Shown: positions 24,543-34,328 of the stretch, in pieces | Layout of the letters: every line of letters starts with the position of its first letter | Numbering within the stretch: position 1 is the first letter of the stretch | Assembly: GCA_021776025.1 (NCBI GenBank) | Contig: JAJFGR010000012.1 | Location: 62,001 to 126,000, forward strand | DNA: 64,000 nucleotides | Reading direction: 5' to 3' | Origin: Alphaproteobacteria bacterium | Lineage (GTDB): Bacteria; Pseudomonadota; Alphaproteobacteria; Micavibrionales; Micavibrionaceae | The notes under the pieces: generated by a model | The model's database searches: none | Told to the model about the DNA's origin: nothing | Seen by the model: only the letters and a program-made list of their open reading frames with translations | Program-made: the position numbers and the translations under genes

Positions 24543-27161
24543 ATGGCTAAACATCTCGAAACAGAAGCAGAATCCTACATTGATAAGCGCAGTTTGCTTC
24601 TCAAGGACATGGATGCCGAAACTATCCGTAAGGCATGGTTTACACTATCGCACCTGCTCCTCGATGAAGGGGCGCATGTGATTGATATGGGCTGTGATGA
24701 TGGCGCGATGACCTATGCCATGGCGGCCATGAGCCCCAAGGTACGATTTACGGGCTTGGACAAAGCTAAACGTCAGGTCAACAAAGCCAAGGAAAAATAC
24801 AAACTCTTTAATCTTGATTTCAAGGTCGGAGATTCTTCATCCGAGATTTTTGAGCCTGAATCGGTTGATGCGATCGTTAATTCTTATGTGCTGCATGAGA
24901 TTTTCTCTGCTTCGCGTTACAACGAACGCATCGTTAGTGACACGATGCGCAAACATTTCAAAGCCCTGAAAAAAGGCGGCGTGATGTTTATTCGTGATTA
25001 CGCGCGGCCGCCGCCGGAATCCTTTGTATTACTGGAGATGCCGGATGAACCAAGCAAGGGAAAAGACCTTGCGCGTTTGTCAGATCCTGACCTGCTGATC
25101 TGGTATGCTGAACACGCCCGCCCGCGGCAGGATGCAGGTTGCGGCGGCTTTTTCCTTGAAGAACTGCCAGAGCGCTTTCCCCGTACCCGCCTATTCCGCC
25201 TACCATATAAATGGGCGTATGAATTCATAATGCGCAAGGATGAGCGCAGCCATTGGGAAACAGAATTACCGATGGAATACACATTTTTTACCATGCGGGA
25301 ATTTCGTAAGGAACTACGCGGTCTTGGCGCGCGGGTCCAATATTCCGGGCCGTATTTTGATGATGACATTATCAAAGACAAATTCGAAGGGCGTTTTCGC
25401 CTCTATAGCGATGACGGCACGCCGCTAGGCAATCCGCCGACATGCTATATCTCTGTGGCTTACAAGATGGCAGAGCGTAAGTCACTGCATATTGAAGAGC
25501 GCAGACCCTCTTCAACTGACTCCGGCAATCTCAGGATCACAGCTATGCGCAATGAAAAAACCGGTGAAATAGTTGATGTGGTGAGCCGTGATGTGGATGT
25601 AAGTGAAGTTCTACCCTACCGCGTGGATGAAGAAGGACGGTTGAAAATTTACCTGCATGATGGAATTGCCCGTTCTATTGCCAATGCGGTGCCGCGCGGG
25701 GGCGTTAACATTGATGAGCGGCGATGGTCTGGGCATATGATTGAGCCCATAACAGTCGACGGTGAAGCCATTTCTAGCATGGAAGACTTTGATGTGAAAC
25801 ACACTGTTCTGTTTTCACGTGATTATCTTGGCCTCAAACCGGACACTGGTGCAATCCTTGAACACGGACCAGACTACTACCCAGCGCCGGATTATATTGA
25901 TGAGCGCATCCATACATTTTATCTGAAAGTTAAGAACGCCGGAAAGGCTATACCCCCCCAAACAATTATTGGCGTTGAAAAGTTTCAGGCCAAAGGTGTT
26001 GTCCGCGAAATGGATGCACAACAAATTCTTAATGCGATTACCGTGGGCATGATTCCAAACTCGCGGCTGGAGCTGCAAATCCTTTCGTTGTTTCACCACC
26101 TCAACCTGATGGCTGAAACATGGACAGACAAACAGTTGAACCTCAGCGTTTCCAAGATCAATAAAAAAGCCGACATCAAAACCATCCTTGATCAAATGGG
26201 TGAAGATGACCGGCGCTTTAAAGAGGTTAAAGGCACGACCGGGCAATTACGCCCTGTACATTCAACCTTTGTTGAAGAAGGTCAAAGCCGCGGCTCTATG
26301 TCCGGCTTGTCGGCTGAGAATGTGGATTTCATTGTGCATGATGGCAAAACGATTAACACAGCTGTGGTGCTACCCCTGACCAAGGACGAAAAATCCACCG
26401 TTTATGCCGGCGTGATGGTCAATCACCTGCCAGTGCCTCAGCGCCACGAAGGTAACGGGTTAACCGTTTCAGCGCCGAGCTTTAACATCCCGCCAGAAGT
26501 TACTAACCTTAAGATGATGAGAAAATTTCTGGCTGATCAATTTGGTGTATTGCCTAAAAATATTATCAAGCTGGGGGAGAGTTACTTCACTCATGTTGGC
26601 ATGACCCCACATCGCGTCCACCCCTACGCTGTGGCTGCACCAGCTGAAGCGATGAAGGGGCCAAGTACCCAGTTTTTACCTTTTTACCAGATTATGTTGC
26701 TGCAACGCCTAATTTCCAGAGAGCCGCACTTTATGCTGGCGATTGCGCGGGCCTATCGTTATTTCCATGAAGAAATGCGGCTTGACGCGAAGAAGCAAGT
26801 TAAGGCTATTCTCAAACAGCGTTTTGAAGGCAAGCAACCTGATTGGTCGATCCCTTTGAATTACAATTCTCTGGACGTACTTAAAAAGCAGGCGCAGGAC
26901 AAACTGAAACAAAGTGCTGAGCTTAGACAGCAAGAACGATTAGTAGAGAAAAAACATACGGTCGCAAAAGAGCAGAAAAAAGCATTCCATCAACGTAACC
27001 TACCGATAGAAGAGAAGAAGAAAGCTGCGCCGGACGGCCCCGATTATGCCGCGGAAGAGATTTCACCTGAGCAGGAAAAAGAGTTTGAAGCCGAGCTGGA
27101 AGCTTTTATTGATACGGTTGAAAATGATGTCGACATCACTCCACGCCCTGAAAAATGGTAG
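24543..27161 (+). CDS. Large SAM-dependent methyltransferase fusion protein
   Basis: The 872-residue product opens with a class I methyltransferase domain (about residues 1-280): motif I HVIDMGCDDGAMT, then NSYVLHEIF and LKKGGVMFIRDYARPP. The middle (about 330-480) begins EIVDVVSRDVDVSEVLPYR and continues with a barrel-like stretch that recalls Nudix proteins but lacks a complete Nudix box. A third region (about 480-760) is not recognised, and the C-terminus is a K/E-rich coiled-coil tail. An in-frame TTG at 24534 has better spacing to AAAAAGG and could be the true start. It is followed after 4 bp by another methyltransferase-like gene and then gloB. Substrate unknown. Confidence 0.7.
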   Translation: MAKHLETEAESYIDKRSLLLKDMDAETIRKAWFTLSHLLLDEGAHVIDMGCDDGAMTYAMAAMSPKVRFTGLDKAKRQVNKAKEKYKLFNLDFKVGDSSSEIFEPESVDAIVNSYVLHEIFSASRYNERIVSDTMRKHFKALKKGGVMFIRDYARPPPESFVLLEMPDEPSKGKDLARLSDPDLLIWYAEHARPRQDAGCGGFFLEELPERFPRTRLFRLPYKWAYEFIMRKDERSHWETELPMEYTFFTMREFRKELRGLGARVQYSGPYFDDDIIKDKFEGRFRLYSDDGTPLGNPPTCYISVAYKMAERKSLHIEERRPSSTDSGNLRITAMRNEKTGEIVDVVSRDVDVSEVLPYRVDEEGRLKIYLHDGIARSIANAVPRGGVNIDERRWSGHMIEPITVDGEAISSMEDFDVKHTVLFSRDYLGLKPDTGAILEHGPDYYPAPDYIDERIHTFYLKVKNAGKAIPPQTIIGVEKFQAKGVVREMDAQQILNAITVGMIPNSRLELQILSLFHHLNLMAETWTDKQLNLSVSKINKKADIKTILDQMGEDDRRFKEVKGTTGQLRPVHSTFVEEGQSRGSMSGLSAENVDFIVHDGKTINTAVVLPLTKDEKSTVYAGVMVNHLPVPQRHEGNGLTVSAPSFNIPPEVTNLKMMRKFLADQFGVLPKNIIKLGESYFTHVGMTPHRVHPYAVAAPAEAMKGPSTQFLPFYQIMLLQRLISREPHFMLAIARAYRYFHEEMRLDAKKQVKAILKQRFEGKQPDWSIPLNYNSLDVLKKQAQDKLKQSAELRQQERLVEKKHTVAKEQKKAFHQRNLPIEEKKKAAPDGPDYAAEEISPEQEKEFEAELEAFIDTVENDVDITPRPEKW

Positions 27162-27165
27162 AAAC

Positions 27166-27966
27166 ATGTCATATAATACTCAAGTCTTTGATCGTAAACT
27201 GCTAGAATGCCGGCGCGCACGCGCTGCGGACGATTTTGAGAATTATTCCTTTTTACAAGCGCTGGCGCGTAATCACCTTCAGGACCGTTTGGACGATATT
27301 AAGCGAGACTTTCAAACCATCAAGGATATACATGCTGATGATTTTAGGGGTAAATTTGAAAATTTGAGGCTTGAAACTGATAGTCTCGATCTCATTACCA
27401 GTGTTTTAAACCTACACTCTACCAACGATTTGCCCGGTATTTTGGCGCAAGCGAAGTCTGCGCTTAAACCTGACGGGTTATTCATTGCGGCACTATTTGG
27501 TGGGGAGACCCTGCATGAATTGCGTAAAAGCCTGATGCACGCTGAAATTACACTTAAGGGCGGAGCCTCCCCGCGCGTGTTTCCGTTTTCGGATAAGCAG
27601 CAGATGGGTGGTTTGCTTCAGCGCGCAGGGTTTGCCCTGCCGGTTGTTGATTCTGATATTATCACCGTGACCTATGACAATATGTTCAAGCTGATGCATG
27701 ATTTACGCGGCATGGGCGAAAGCAATATTATTACTGCGCGCAGTCGCACAAATCCGGGTAAGGCGTTCTTTATGGAAGCGGCTAAACATTATCAAAAAAA
27801 CTTTGCTGACAAAGATGGGCGCCTTGAGGCCAGCTTTGAGATCATCCACCTGATTGGCTGGGCACCGCATGAAAGCCAGCAAAAACCGTTAAAACCTGGT
27901 GCTGCAAAAAATCGTCTTGCTGATGTACTGCATACCGAAGAAATTAAGGCGGGAGAGAGACCGTGA
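27166..27966 (+). CDS. BioC/NDUFAF5-like methyltransferase-fold protein
   Basis: The 266-residue protein resembles the BioC/NDUFAF5 group: an N-terminal DRKLLECRRARAADDF segment, the central SVLNLHSTNDLPGIL block, then LKPDGLFIAALFGGETLHELR. The glycine-rich SAM-binding motif I is not visible at its expected place (residues 45-60 read IKDIHADDF), so methyl transfer is doubtful. The mitochondrial NDUFAF5 relatives assist respiratory complex I assembly. The ATG at 27166 is four bases after the preceding stop; its end overlaps the gloB start by four bases. Confidence 0.65.
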   Translation: MSYNTQVFDRKLLECRRARAADDFENYSFLQALARNHLQDRLDDIKRDFQTIKDIHADDFRGKFENLRLETDSLDLITSVLNLHSTNDLPGILAQAKSALKPDGLFIAALFGGETLHELRKSLMHAEITLKGGASPRVFPFSDKQQMGGLLQRAGFALPVVDSDIITVTYDNMFKLMHDLRGMGESNIITARSRTNPGKAFFMEAAKHYQKNFADKDGRLEASFEIIHLIGWAPHESQQKPLKPGAAKNRLADVLHTEEIKAGERP

Positions 27967-28682
27967 TCAATGTCACACTAATCCCCGCGTTCAGCGATAA
28001 TTACATTTACCTTCTTGAGGCCGAAAATGGTGAGGTTGCTGTGGTGGATCCCGGTGAGGCTCCACCGATCATCGAAGTTTTAGAGAGTAAAAACATCAAA
28101 CCCGATATGGTTCTGATTACCCACCATCATTGGGATCATATTGATGGGCTTGGCGAGCTGCTTAAATGGAACACATGCCCGGTGGCTGGGCCGGCTAGCG
28201 AAACCGCGCGGATTAAGCTGCTGGATATTTTATTGGATGAACAATCTGAATTTTCTTTTGGAGGTGAGCGCGTTCAAATCCTTGAAACACCCGGCCATAC
28301 AAAGGGGCATATCTGTTTTTACTTTCCTGAAAGCGCGCTCCTGTTTTGCGCAGATACTTTATTTTCTATGGGATGCGGGCGGTTATTCGAAGGCACGCCG
28401 GAGCAGATGTGGCACTCACTGCAGAAAATCTCTGCGTTGCCTGATGATACGCAAATTTACTGCGGACATGAATATACGCTTGCTAATGCTCAATTTTGTT
28501 TAGAAATAGAGCCCGATAACGAGGCACTGCAAAAACGGATAGAAGAAGTTCAGAGCTTAAGAACCGCAGGCAAACCAACAATTCCTGTTTCTTTGGCAAG
28601 CGAAAAGCAAACAAATCTGTTTCTGCGCGCTGAAACACCTGAAAAATTCACCAAGTTGCGTGGTCTAAAAGACCGAGCTTAA
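27963..28682 (+). CDS. gloB: Hydroxyacylglutathione hydrolase (glyoxalase II)
   Basis: The 239-residue metallo-beta-lactamase-fold enzyme hydrolyses S-lactoylglutathione in methylglyoxal detoxification. The zinc motif THHHWDHIDG lies near residue 56, with ETPGHTKGHI and FCADTLF as further metal ligands and CGHEYT near residue 168. A C-terminal NLFLR segment fits the substrate-binding helices. The GTG start overlaps the preceding stop by four bases. The last gene of the methyltransferase operon. Confidence 0.92.
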   Translation: MINVTLIPAFSDNYIYLLEAENGEVAVVDPGEAPPIIEVLESKNIKPDMVLITHHHWDHIDGLGELLKWNTCPVAGPASETARIKLLDILLDEQSEFSFGGERVQILETPGHTKGHICFYFPESALLFCADTLFSMGCGRLFEGTPEQMWHSLQKISALPDDTQIYCGHEYTLANAQFCLEIEPDNEALQKRIEEVQSLRTAGKPTIPVSLASEKQTNLFLRAETPEKFTKLRGLKDRA

Positions 28683-29039
28683 CTATTCTTCTTTAGCGCC
28701 TTCTTTTTCCGCTTCCGGTTTTTTCTTCAATTTTTCGAGAGACTTTGCCGTTTCTTCATTTTTATTACCGTCTTTATTGCCCTCTGGGGACTTTTTGGCT
28801 GTTTGAGGCCCTTTTGAATTACGGTGTGATGGCGCGGGCATTGGTTTTTGTTTCACGCTATCACGATCACTTTTAACCAGCTCAATTTCCAAACGGGAGG
28901 CAACTTTGCGAACCTCGTGCACGGCTTCTTGTAACGACTCACGCGCATTAACGTTCTTTTCATCCTTGCGCCATGCCTCGTAAGCTTTTACACATTTTTC
29001 AGTGCTGTCTTCTAAACGTTGTTTGATTTCGTCCGGCAT
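28683..29039 (-). CDS. Hypothetical charged protein
   Basis: Not recognised. The 118-residue product has an N-terminal helical region (residues 1-60) with regularly spaced leucines and charges, which suggests a coiled coil, and a K/E/P-rich disordered-looking tail. There is no signal peptide or membrane segment. It ends one base after gloB on the opposite strand and has no clear operon partner. Confidence 0.55.
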   Translation of the reverse strand: MPDEIKQRLEDSTEKCVKAYEAWRKDEKNVNARESLQEAVHEVRKVASRLEIELVKSDRDSVKQKPMPAPSHRNSKGPQTAKKSPEGNKDGNKNEETAKSLEKLKKKPEAEKEGAKEE

Positions 29040-29125
29040 TTACGCGCTCCCTGTTCTTTGAACCAAGGAACAAGATAGCGATCACACATTAGAAGCGCAA
29101 GCACCCTTACAATATAAATATGGAC

Positions 29126-30166
29126 TTACTCGTTACCAAAGACTGTGTTGAGCTGTTGAGACACGCGAATGAATGTTGTGCATTTTGAAAGATGCTTTAA
29201 ACGCTGTGCGCCTACATAAGTACAGGTTGAGCGCAAGCCACCTAGAATATCCTGTAAACTGCCCTCAACAGAACCACGATATGGGATTTTAACAGTTTTT
29301 CCTTCGCTGGCGCGGTACTCCGCAACGCCGCCCTTGTGTTTCTTCATCGCGGCCTCACTGCTCATACCATAGAATTGTAGATATTTCTGGCCGCCCTCTT
29401 TTACAATTCTTTGCTCTGATTCATCGTGTCCAGCAAGCATACCGCCTAACATGACGAAATCAGCACCGGCCGCAAAAGCTTTCGCAATATCGCCCGGCAC
29501 TGTACAGCCACCATCACCGCAGATTAGACCGCCCAAACCATGGGCAGCATCAGCGCACTCGATAATGGATGAAAGCTGCGGATAACCAACGCCGGTCATT
29601 TTACGGGTGGTACACACACTCCCCGGCCCTATCCCGACTTTGACAATATCGACACCAGCGAGAATAAGCTCTTCAACCATTTCACCGGTGACAACATTCC
29701 CGGCCATGATGGTCATATCCGGATATTTTTCGCGGATAGACTTCACATAGGAAACGAAATGCTCGCTATAACCATTAGCAACATCGATACAAATTTTATC
29801 CGGCGTACCGCCAGCCTTAATAAACTCATCAAGCTTGGCTTCGTCATCCTTGACCATGCCAATAGAATACCAAACCGACCCATGGCTGTTATCCGCGTAA
29901 AAACCCTGTAATTCTTTGAGAGAATAATGCTTATGCAGGGCAACGCTCAGACCGTTGCCGTCTTTTGCAAAAGCCTTGGCCATGGCCAGAGTCCCAACGC
30001 CATCCATGTTGGCGGCAATAATCGGCACGCCGTTAAAGATTTTGCCGCTCCATTTGAACTTAAATTCCCGTGAAATATCAACGTCTTTACGGCTGGCCAG
30101 CGTTGAACGCTTGGGACGGATCAGAACGTCTTTGAAATCGAGCTTGGCTTCTTCTTCTATGCGCAT
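29126..30166 (-). CDS. guaC: GMP reductase
   Basis: The 346-residue TIM-barrel enzyme turns GMP to IMP with NADPH in purine salvage. It is distinguished from IMP dehydrogenase by its length, by the absence of CBS domains and by the catalytic loop [15 protein letters not shown], with Cys as the nucleophile. [12 protein letters not shown] near the N-terminus and CGDGGCT later are standard for GuaC. It lies 12 bp downstream of a small DUF1192 gene on the same strand, so the two are probably cotranscribed. Confidence 0.94.
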   Translation of the reverse strand: MRIEEEAKLDFKDVLIRPKRSTLASRKDVDISREFKFKWSGKIFNGVPIIAANMDGVGTLAMAKAFAKDGNGLSVALHKHYSLKELQGFYADNSHGSVWYSIGMVKDDEAKLDEFIKAGGTPDKICIDVANGYSEHFVSYVKSIREKYPDMTIMAGNVVTGEMVEELILAGVDIVKVGIGPGSVCTTRKMTGVGYPQLSSIIECADAAHGLGGLICGDGGCTVPGDIAKAFAAGADFVMLGGMLAGHDESEQRIVKEGGQKYLQFYGMSSEAAMKKHKGGVAEYRASEGKTVKIPYRGSVEGSLQDILGGLRSTCTYVGAQRLKHLSKCTTFIRVSQQLNTVFGNE

Positions 30167-30178
30167 AAGTGGTCCTTG

Positions 30179-30361
30179 CTATTTAAAAACGCTAGTAGCG
30201 GCGTCTTCAGAGGCTTTTTTCTTGGCAATATCGCCCTCAGCTTTGGCAATTTCGGCCTGGAGTTCTTCAATATACTCCTCAAGCTCGGAAACCGACATAT
30301 TGTCCATATTCCGAGGGAACTCAGCAGTTTTTGGTTTGGGCAGTTCTTCATCAAACATCAT
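30179..30361 (-). CDS. DUF1192 family small protein
   Basis: The 60-residue protein has the family pattern: SVSELEEYIEELQAEIAKAE coiled-coil core followed by KKKA and a final AATSVFK. DUF1192 proteins are small, uncharacterised and typical of alphaproteobacteria. It sits immediately upstream of guaC on the same strand. Confidence 0.82.
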   Translation of the reverse strand: MMFDEELPKPKTAEFPRNMDNMSVSELEEYIEELQAEIAKAEGDIAKKKASEDAATSVFK

Positions 30362-30532
30362 TCTGAAACGATACGCTATCCACCCTCATAAAATCAACGC
30401 CGTAAAAATGAAAATTTTTCTGGTATTTTCTCTCAAACCACCATATATATGAGGCGTTCCCTACATTGAAGGTTTACTTAAACCAGCCCATTTGGAACGG
30501 GGCGAGGATAACGATTTATGGAGATTTAAGAT

Positions 30533-31234
30533 ATGTCGACCGCACTGAACATTACCGGACAGCTTCTTATGCCAAAGGCAACAGCCGTATGGCTTATTGA
30601 GCACACAGCTTTGACTTTTGGTCAAATTGCGGAGTTTGTAGCGCTGACCGAGATTGAAATTGAAGCCCTAGCTGATGGTGAAATTGGCCGCGGTTTGGTT
30701 GGTCGCAACCCAATTGAACATCATGAGCTTACACAAGAAGAGCTTGATCGTTGCCAAGCTGACTCGTCTGCAAGTCTTAAAATCGAAAAAAGCAGCCTAC
30801 CGCCCGTTAAAGCGCGCGCTAAAGGGCCACGTTATACGCCCGTTTCCAAGCGCGGTGACAAGCCCGATGCAATTGCCTTTATTATCAAAAACAACACTGA
30901 AATTAGCGATGCACAAATTTCAAAGCTGGTTGGCACAACCAAACCGACAATCACGGCTGTGCGTGAGCGGACACACCCAAACACACCGAACCTGCGTCCT
31001 CGTCACCCGGCCGAGCTTGGCCTGTGCACATGGCAGGAGTATGAGAAAGCTTCTGACAAGGGTTTGAAAGCACAAGGCAAGGACCCTGAAGAGGTCAAAG
31101 CCCAAAGATTGGCTGAACAGCAGGCTTCCTTGCAGCAACCTGAGGAAGAGTCTGAAGGCAGCCAAAGCTCCGGCGGGTTTGATTTTTCAAACTTTCTTGG
31201 CGATGCGGGCAGCTTCACTTCTTCAGAAGATTAA
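30533..31234 (+). CDS. trcR: TrcR-like transcriptional regulator (DUF1013)
   Basis: The 233-residue protein matches the DUF1013/TrcR group of alphaproteobacterial cell-cycle regulators: PKATAVWLIEHTALTFGQIAEF near the N-terminus, KRGDKPDAIAFIIKNN near residue 107, and a second helix-turn-helix-like segment ISDAQISKLVGTTKPTI. The tail after about residue 190 is Q/E/S-rich and probably disordered. GGAG lies about nine bases before the ATG. It is a single gene closed by a hairpin terminator. The regulon is not visible. Confidence 0.85.
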   Translation: MSTALNITGQLLMPKATAVWLIEHTALTFGQIAEFVALTEIEIEALADGEIGRGLVGRNPIEHHELTQEELDRCQADSSASLKIEKSSLPPVKARAKGPRYTPVSKRGDKPDAIAFIIKNNTEISDAQISKLVGTTKPTITAVRERTHPNTPNLRPRHPAELGLCTWQEYEKASDKGLKAQGKDPEEVKAQRLAEQQASLQQPEEESEGSQSSGGFDFSNFLGDAGSFTSSED

Positions 31235-31248
31235 AACAAGCGCAAAAA

Positions 31249-31279
31249 AGCAGCCGGAGAATGAAATCAACCGGCTGCT
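31249..31279 (+). terminator. Intrinsic terminator after trcR
   Basis: Arms AGCAGCCGG (31249-31257) and CCGGCTGCT (31271-31279) with a 13-base loop, followed by CTCTTT, 15 bases after the trcR stop. Confidence 0.75.
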
Positions 31280-31331
31280 CTCTTTACTTCACATCCCCGG
31301 CTATTAAACCAGGGTATAATAGTCTCGGTTT

Positions 31332-31535
31332 TTAAGCCGAGGCTTGACCGCTTTCGCGGATTCCTTCTATTTCTTCTTTTAGGACCAACTTCTGCTTTTT
31401 CAGCTGGCGGAGATAAAAATCTGTGGTGGATGGGCTTTTATGTGCCTCTTCGACTTTGTTTGATAAAACCGAGTGTCGTTGTCTCAACGCCTCTAATCTT
31501 GATTTCTGTGCAGACAGCAATCCCTGTGTTGACAT
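31332..31535 (-). CDS. YdcH family small protein (DUF465)
   Basis: The 67-residue helical protein has the DUF465 arrangement: a first helix with SRLEALRQRHSVLSNKVEEA and a second ending in LKKQKLVLKEEIEGI. Members are small coiled-coil proteins of unknown function. A GGAGCC ribosome site precedes the ATG at 31535. It stands alone. Confidence 0.82.
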   Translation of the reverse strand: MSTQGLLSAQKSRLEALRQRHSVLSNKVEEAHKSPSTTDFYLRQLKKQKLVLKEEIEGIRESGQASA

Positions 31536-31824
31536 AGGCAGGCTCCTTATGGCTAGAGTTTTCTATTATATATGATTAGCTTCATCGTACTCTTTGATCG
31601 ACAAAAAAGCAAAAAAGTTTCATAGAAGCAGTCTCTAATAAAAAGATTCTTTCTTTTCATTAAAGCTGTTAGACGATAGTTTTAAGAGAAATTTTCTCTC
31701 TTATACTTTTCCAAAAACTTTTAAAAAATGCCGCCAAAGCGATTCGCATTCATATTTTAGTGTCACATGAAAAGACATAAAACTTTGTTAACAAAAGCCA
31801 TGAATTGAAAAATATTCAGGATAA
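31536..31824. other. AT-rich intergenic region
   Basis: About 290 bp of AT-rich sequence between two minus-strand genes. It has a short AGAGAAA/TTTCTCT palindrome near 31685-31699 and no open frame or RNA gene that I can support. It presumably holds the promoter of the DUF465 gene or the end of the aldehyde dehydrogenase transcript. Confidence 0.4.
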
Positions 31825-33327
31825 TTAAAGATCAAATTTTACGCCTTGGGCCAACGGCAGCTCTGATGAATAATTGACAGTTTGCGTTTGCCGGCGCATA
31901 TATGTTTTCCAAGCGTCAGAGCCACTTTCACGGCCGCCACCCGTTTCTTTTTCACCGCCGAACGCCCCGCCAATTTCCGCGCCTGAAGTGCCAATATTCA
32001 CATTGGCGATGCCGCAATCGCTTCCAGTAGCGGATAAAAATCTTTCCGCTTCGCGCACATCATTAGTGAAAATTGCCGAAGACAGCCCTTGCGGCACACC
32101 GTTTTGTAGCGCGATCGCTTCTTCCATATCTGTATATTTCATCACATAAAGTATGGGTACAAAGGTTTCGTGGCATACGATCTGTGACTGCTCCGGCATT
32201 TCAACCAGCGCCGGATTGACGTATGCGCCTCCTTCAACGCCATCGGCGCGACCGCCACCAGCAAGAATCTTACCGCCCTGCTCTTCCGCTGCTTTTAAAG
32301 CTGCGTCCATTTGTTCAAGCGCGCCTTCATCAATCAACGGGCCCACCAACGTATTTTCATCGAGCGGATCACCTATACGGATTTGCCCATAGCCTTTCAC
32401 CAACGCACTGACCAGCTCATTATAAATATCTGCATGGACAATCAGGCGGCGTGTGGATGTGCAACGCTGGCCGCATGTTCCGACAGCACCAAATAAAATT
32501 CCCCGCAAGGCCATATTGAGATCAGCGCTTGGCGCAATGACCATGGCGTTATTGCCACCTAACTCAAGAAGACTGCGTCCCAAGCGCTTTGCGACGGTTT
32601 CACCAACGGCGCGGCCCATTGGCACGCTACCTGTGGCGCTGATTAGCGGGAAGGCCTCATTGGCAACCATGGCTTCACCAACTTCGCGACCACCGATGAG
32701 TATCTGGGAAAGATGATCTGGAATATCGTGACCCGCAGCTTTAAACTTCTCAGAAGCACGATCAAAGAGGTTCTGACATGCTAATGCCGTCAGCGGCGTT
32801 TTCTCGGAAGGCTTCCAGACAATCGAGTTGCCACAAACCAAAGCGAGAGCTGCATTCCATGCCCACACGGCAACAGGGAAATTGAAAGCGGAGATAATAC
32901 CGATGGGGCCAAGAGGCTGCCAGACTTCGCGCATATGGTGCTCTGGCCGCTCTGAGCCAATAGTCAGACCGTAAAGCTGTCTCGAGAGCCCGACGGAAAA
33001 ATCGCAGATGTCTATAATCTCTTGCACTTCACCAAGGCCTTCGGAATAAATTTTGCCGCATTCTATAGTCGTAAGCCGCCCAAGGTCTTCTTTGGCGGCG
33101 CGAAATTCCTCACCCAAAAGCCGGACAAATTCGCCGCGCACAGGCGCCGGAACCTTGCGCCATTGCTCAAATGCTGCCGTTGCTTTAGCTGCAACTGCCT
33201 CAATATCTTTGGCGCTATGTTCTTTAATTTTACCAAGGCTAGAACCATCGATAGGCGTAAAAACTTCTAATGAACCGGAAAGCTCTATTTTAACATCTAA
33301 AGCCTGTAAAACATCCTGATGACTCAT
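31825..33327 (-). CDS. Aldehyde dehydrogenase, ALDH7 (aminoadipate-semialdehyde) type
   Basis: The 500-residue NAD-dependent aldehyde dehydrogenase. The catalytic cysteine sits in GTCGQRCTSTRR and the general base glutamate in LLELGGNNA; FNFPVAVWAWN and WKPSEKTPLTA are typical of the ALDH7/antiquitin group, whose bacterial members oxidise aminoadipate semialdehyde (piperideine-6-carboxylate) in lysine breakdown. Substrate is inferred from subfamily. The ATG overlaps the stop of the DUF924 gene by one base, indicating cotranscription. Confidence 0.85.
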   Translation of the reverse strand: MSHQDVLQALDVKIELSGSLEVFTPIDGSSLGKIKEHSAKDIEAVAAKATAAFEQWRKVPAPVRGEFVRLLGEEFRAAKEDLGRLTTIECGKIYSEGLGEVQEIIDICDFSVGLSRQLYGLTIGSERPEHHMREVWQPLGPIGIISAFNFPVAVWAWNAALALVCGNSIVWKPSEKTPLTALACQNLFDRASEKFKAAGHDIPDHLSQILIGGREVGEAMVANEAFPLISATGSVPMGRAVGETVAKRLGRSLLELGGNNAMVIAPSADLNMALRGILFGAVGTCGQRCTSTRRLIVHADIYNELVSALVKGYGQIRIGDPLDENTLVGPLIDEGALEQMDAALKAAEEQGGKILAGGGRADGVEGGAYVNPALVEMPEQSQIVCHETFVPILYVMKYTDMEEAIALQNGVPQGLSSAIFTNDVREAERFLSATGSDCGIANVNIGTSGAEIGGAFGGEKETGGGRESGSDAWKTYMRRQTQTVNYSSELPLAQGVKFDL

Positions 33328-33878
33328 TACAAAAATCCTTTGTGCGTTTTGAGAAATTCGATTTCTTCTTCTGTGCTTTCACGGCCCAAAACATCATTAC
33401 GATGAGGAAAGCGGCCAAATTTTTCGATAGGCACGATATGGCGTTTGGCATACATATCGCCAGCGGGATTGTCATCTGCCATAGCGCCGAATAGCTCTAC
33501 GGATTTTTTTTGATCGGAAAGCACCTCACTATGCTGGAACGGCAAGTACAGGAACCCGCGCTTTACAGGCTCCATAACCTGATCAAAACCTTTGTGGATC
33601 GCTTGCTTAACGATCAGCAAGGCCCGCTCATCAGAGGCAAAAGACTTAGGATCACCGCGATACATGTGACGAGGGAATTGATCAAGAACGAGGACCAGCG
33701 CCAAAGACCCATCGGCATCCACAGCCCAATGATTACAAAGACCATCAGCCGCCATTTCATGCGTTACAGCAAAATTTTCACGGATTTCTTCGTCTACCGC
33801 GTCGCTTTGCTGGAACCACTGTTGCGGCTCAAGTTCTTCAAACCAAAAATGGAGGATTTCTTGTTGCGTATCACGCAT
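33327..33878 (-). CDS. DUF924 family protein
   Basis: The 183-residue helical protein matches DUF924: ILHFWFEELEPQQWF at the N-terminus, LDQFPRHMYRGDPKSFASD in the centre, and FLYLPFQHSE followed by FGRFPHRND later. The fold is TPR-like; no enzymatic role is established. Cotranscribed with the downstream aldehyde dehydrogenase, overlapping by one base. Confidence 0.87.
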   Translation of the reverse strand: MRDTQQEILHFWFEELEPQQWFQQSDAVDEEIRENFAVTHEMAADGLCNHWAVDADGSLALVLVLDQFPRHMYRGDPKSFASDERALLIVKQAIHKGFDQVMEPVKRGFLYLPFQHSEVLSDQKKSVELFGAMADDNPAGDMYAKRHIVPIEKFGRFPHRNDVLGRESTEEEIEFLKTHKGFL

Positions 33879-33884
33879 ATACCT

Positions 33885-34232
33885 TCAAAAACCTTCTTCT
33901 TCCTTGAGGTGCTGTATTTCCGAAGCACTCATCGTCTCACAATACGGCTCCAACATTTTTATAGCTTCACGGCGCTTCTTCTTAGACAGGATAGCCAGAA
34001 AAAATGGCGGAAAAAAGGGTAAAAACAAAATCCCCAGAAGCACGGGGTTTTTGATAACCGTAACGGGGTCACCTTTAGCGAGTGCTTCATATAAAAAGAC
34101 CACAACAAACAAAGCAATTATCATGCAGACGAGCGAAGCAATTTTGTACAGTTTGGAGCGCACAAGGTTTTCTTTAGCTTTTTGCTTTATTTCAAATTCC
34201 AACTTTGCGGCAGATTCGGCATTTTTAGACAT
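33885..34232 (-). CDS. Hypothetical membrane protein
   Basis: Not recognised. The 115-residue product starts with a charged helix (residues 1-28), then two hydrophobic segments near 30-48 and 62-80 separated by a short EALAKGDP loop, followed by a basic KKKRREA stretch and a C-terminal helix. A two-pass inner-membrane protein is likely. It ends six bases before the DUF924 start, so it is probably the first gene of that operon. Confidence 0.6.
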   Translation of the reverse strand: MSKNAESAAKLEFEIKQKAKENLVRSKLYKIASLVCMIIALFVVVFLYEALAKGDPVTVIKNPVLLGILFLPFFPPFFLAILSKKKRREAIKMLEPYCETMSASEIQHLKEEEGF

Positions 34233-34328
34233 AGGAACGATCCGATATTTTTAAGCAACAAACAGCGTTAAACTAAGTGTTTTTCAATATAGCATGTCTA
34301 ATCGTAAGAAATCTAACGTGTAGACCCT

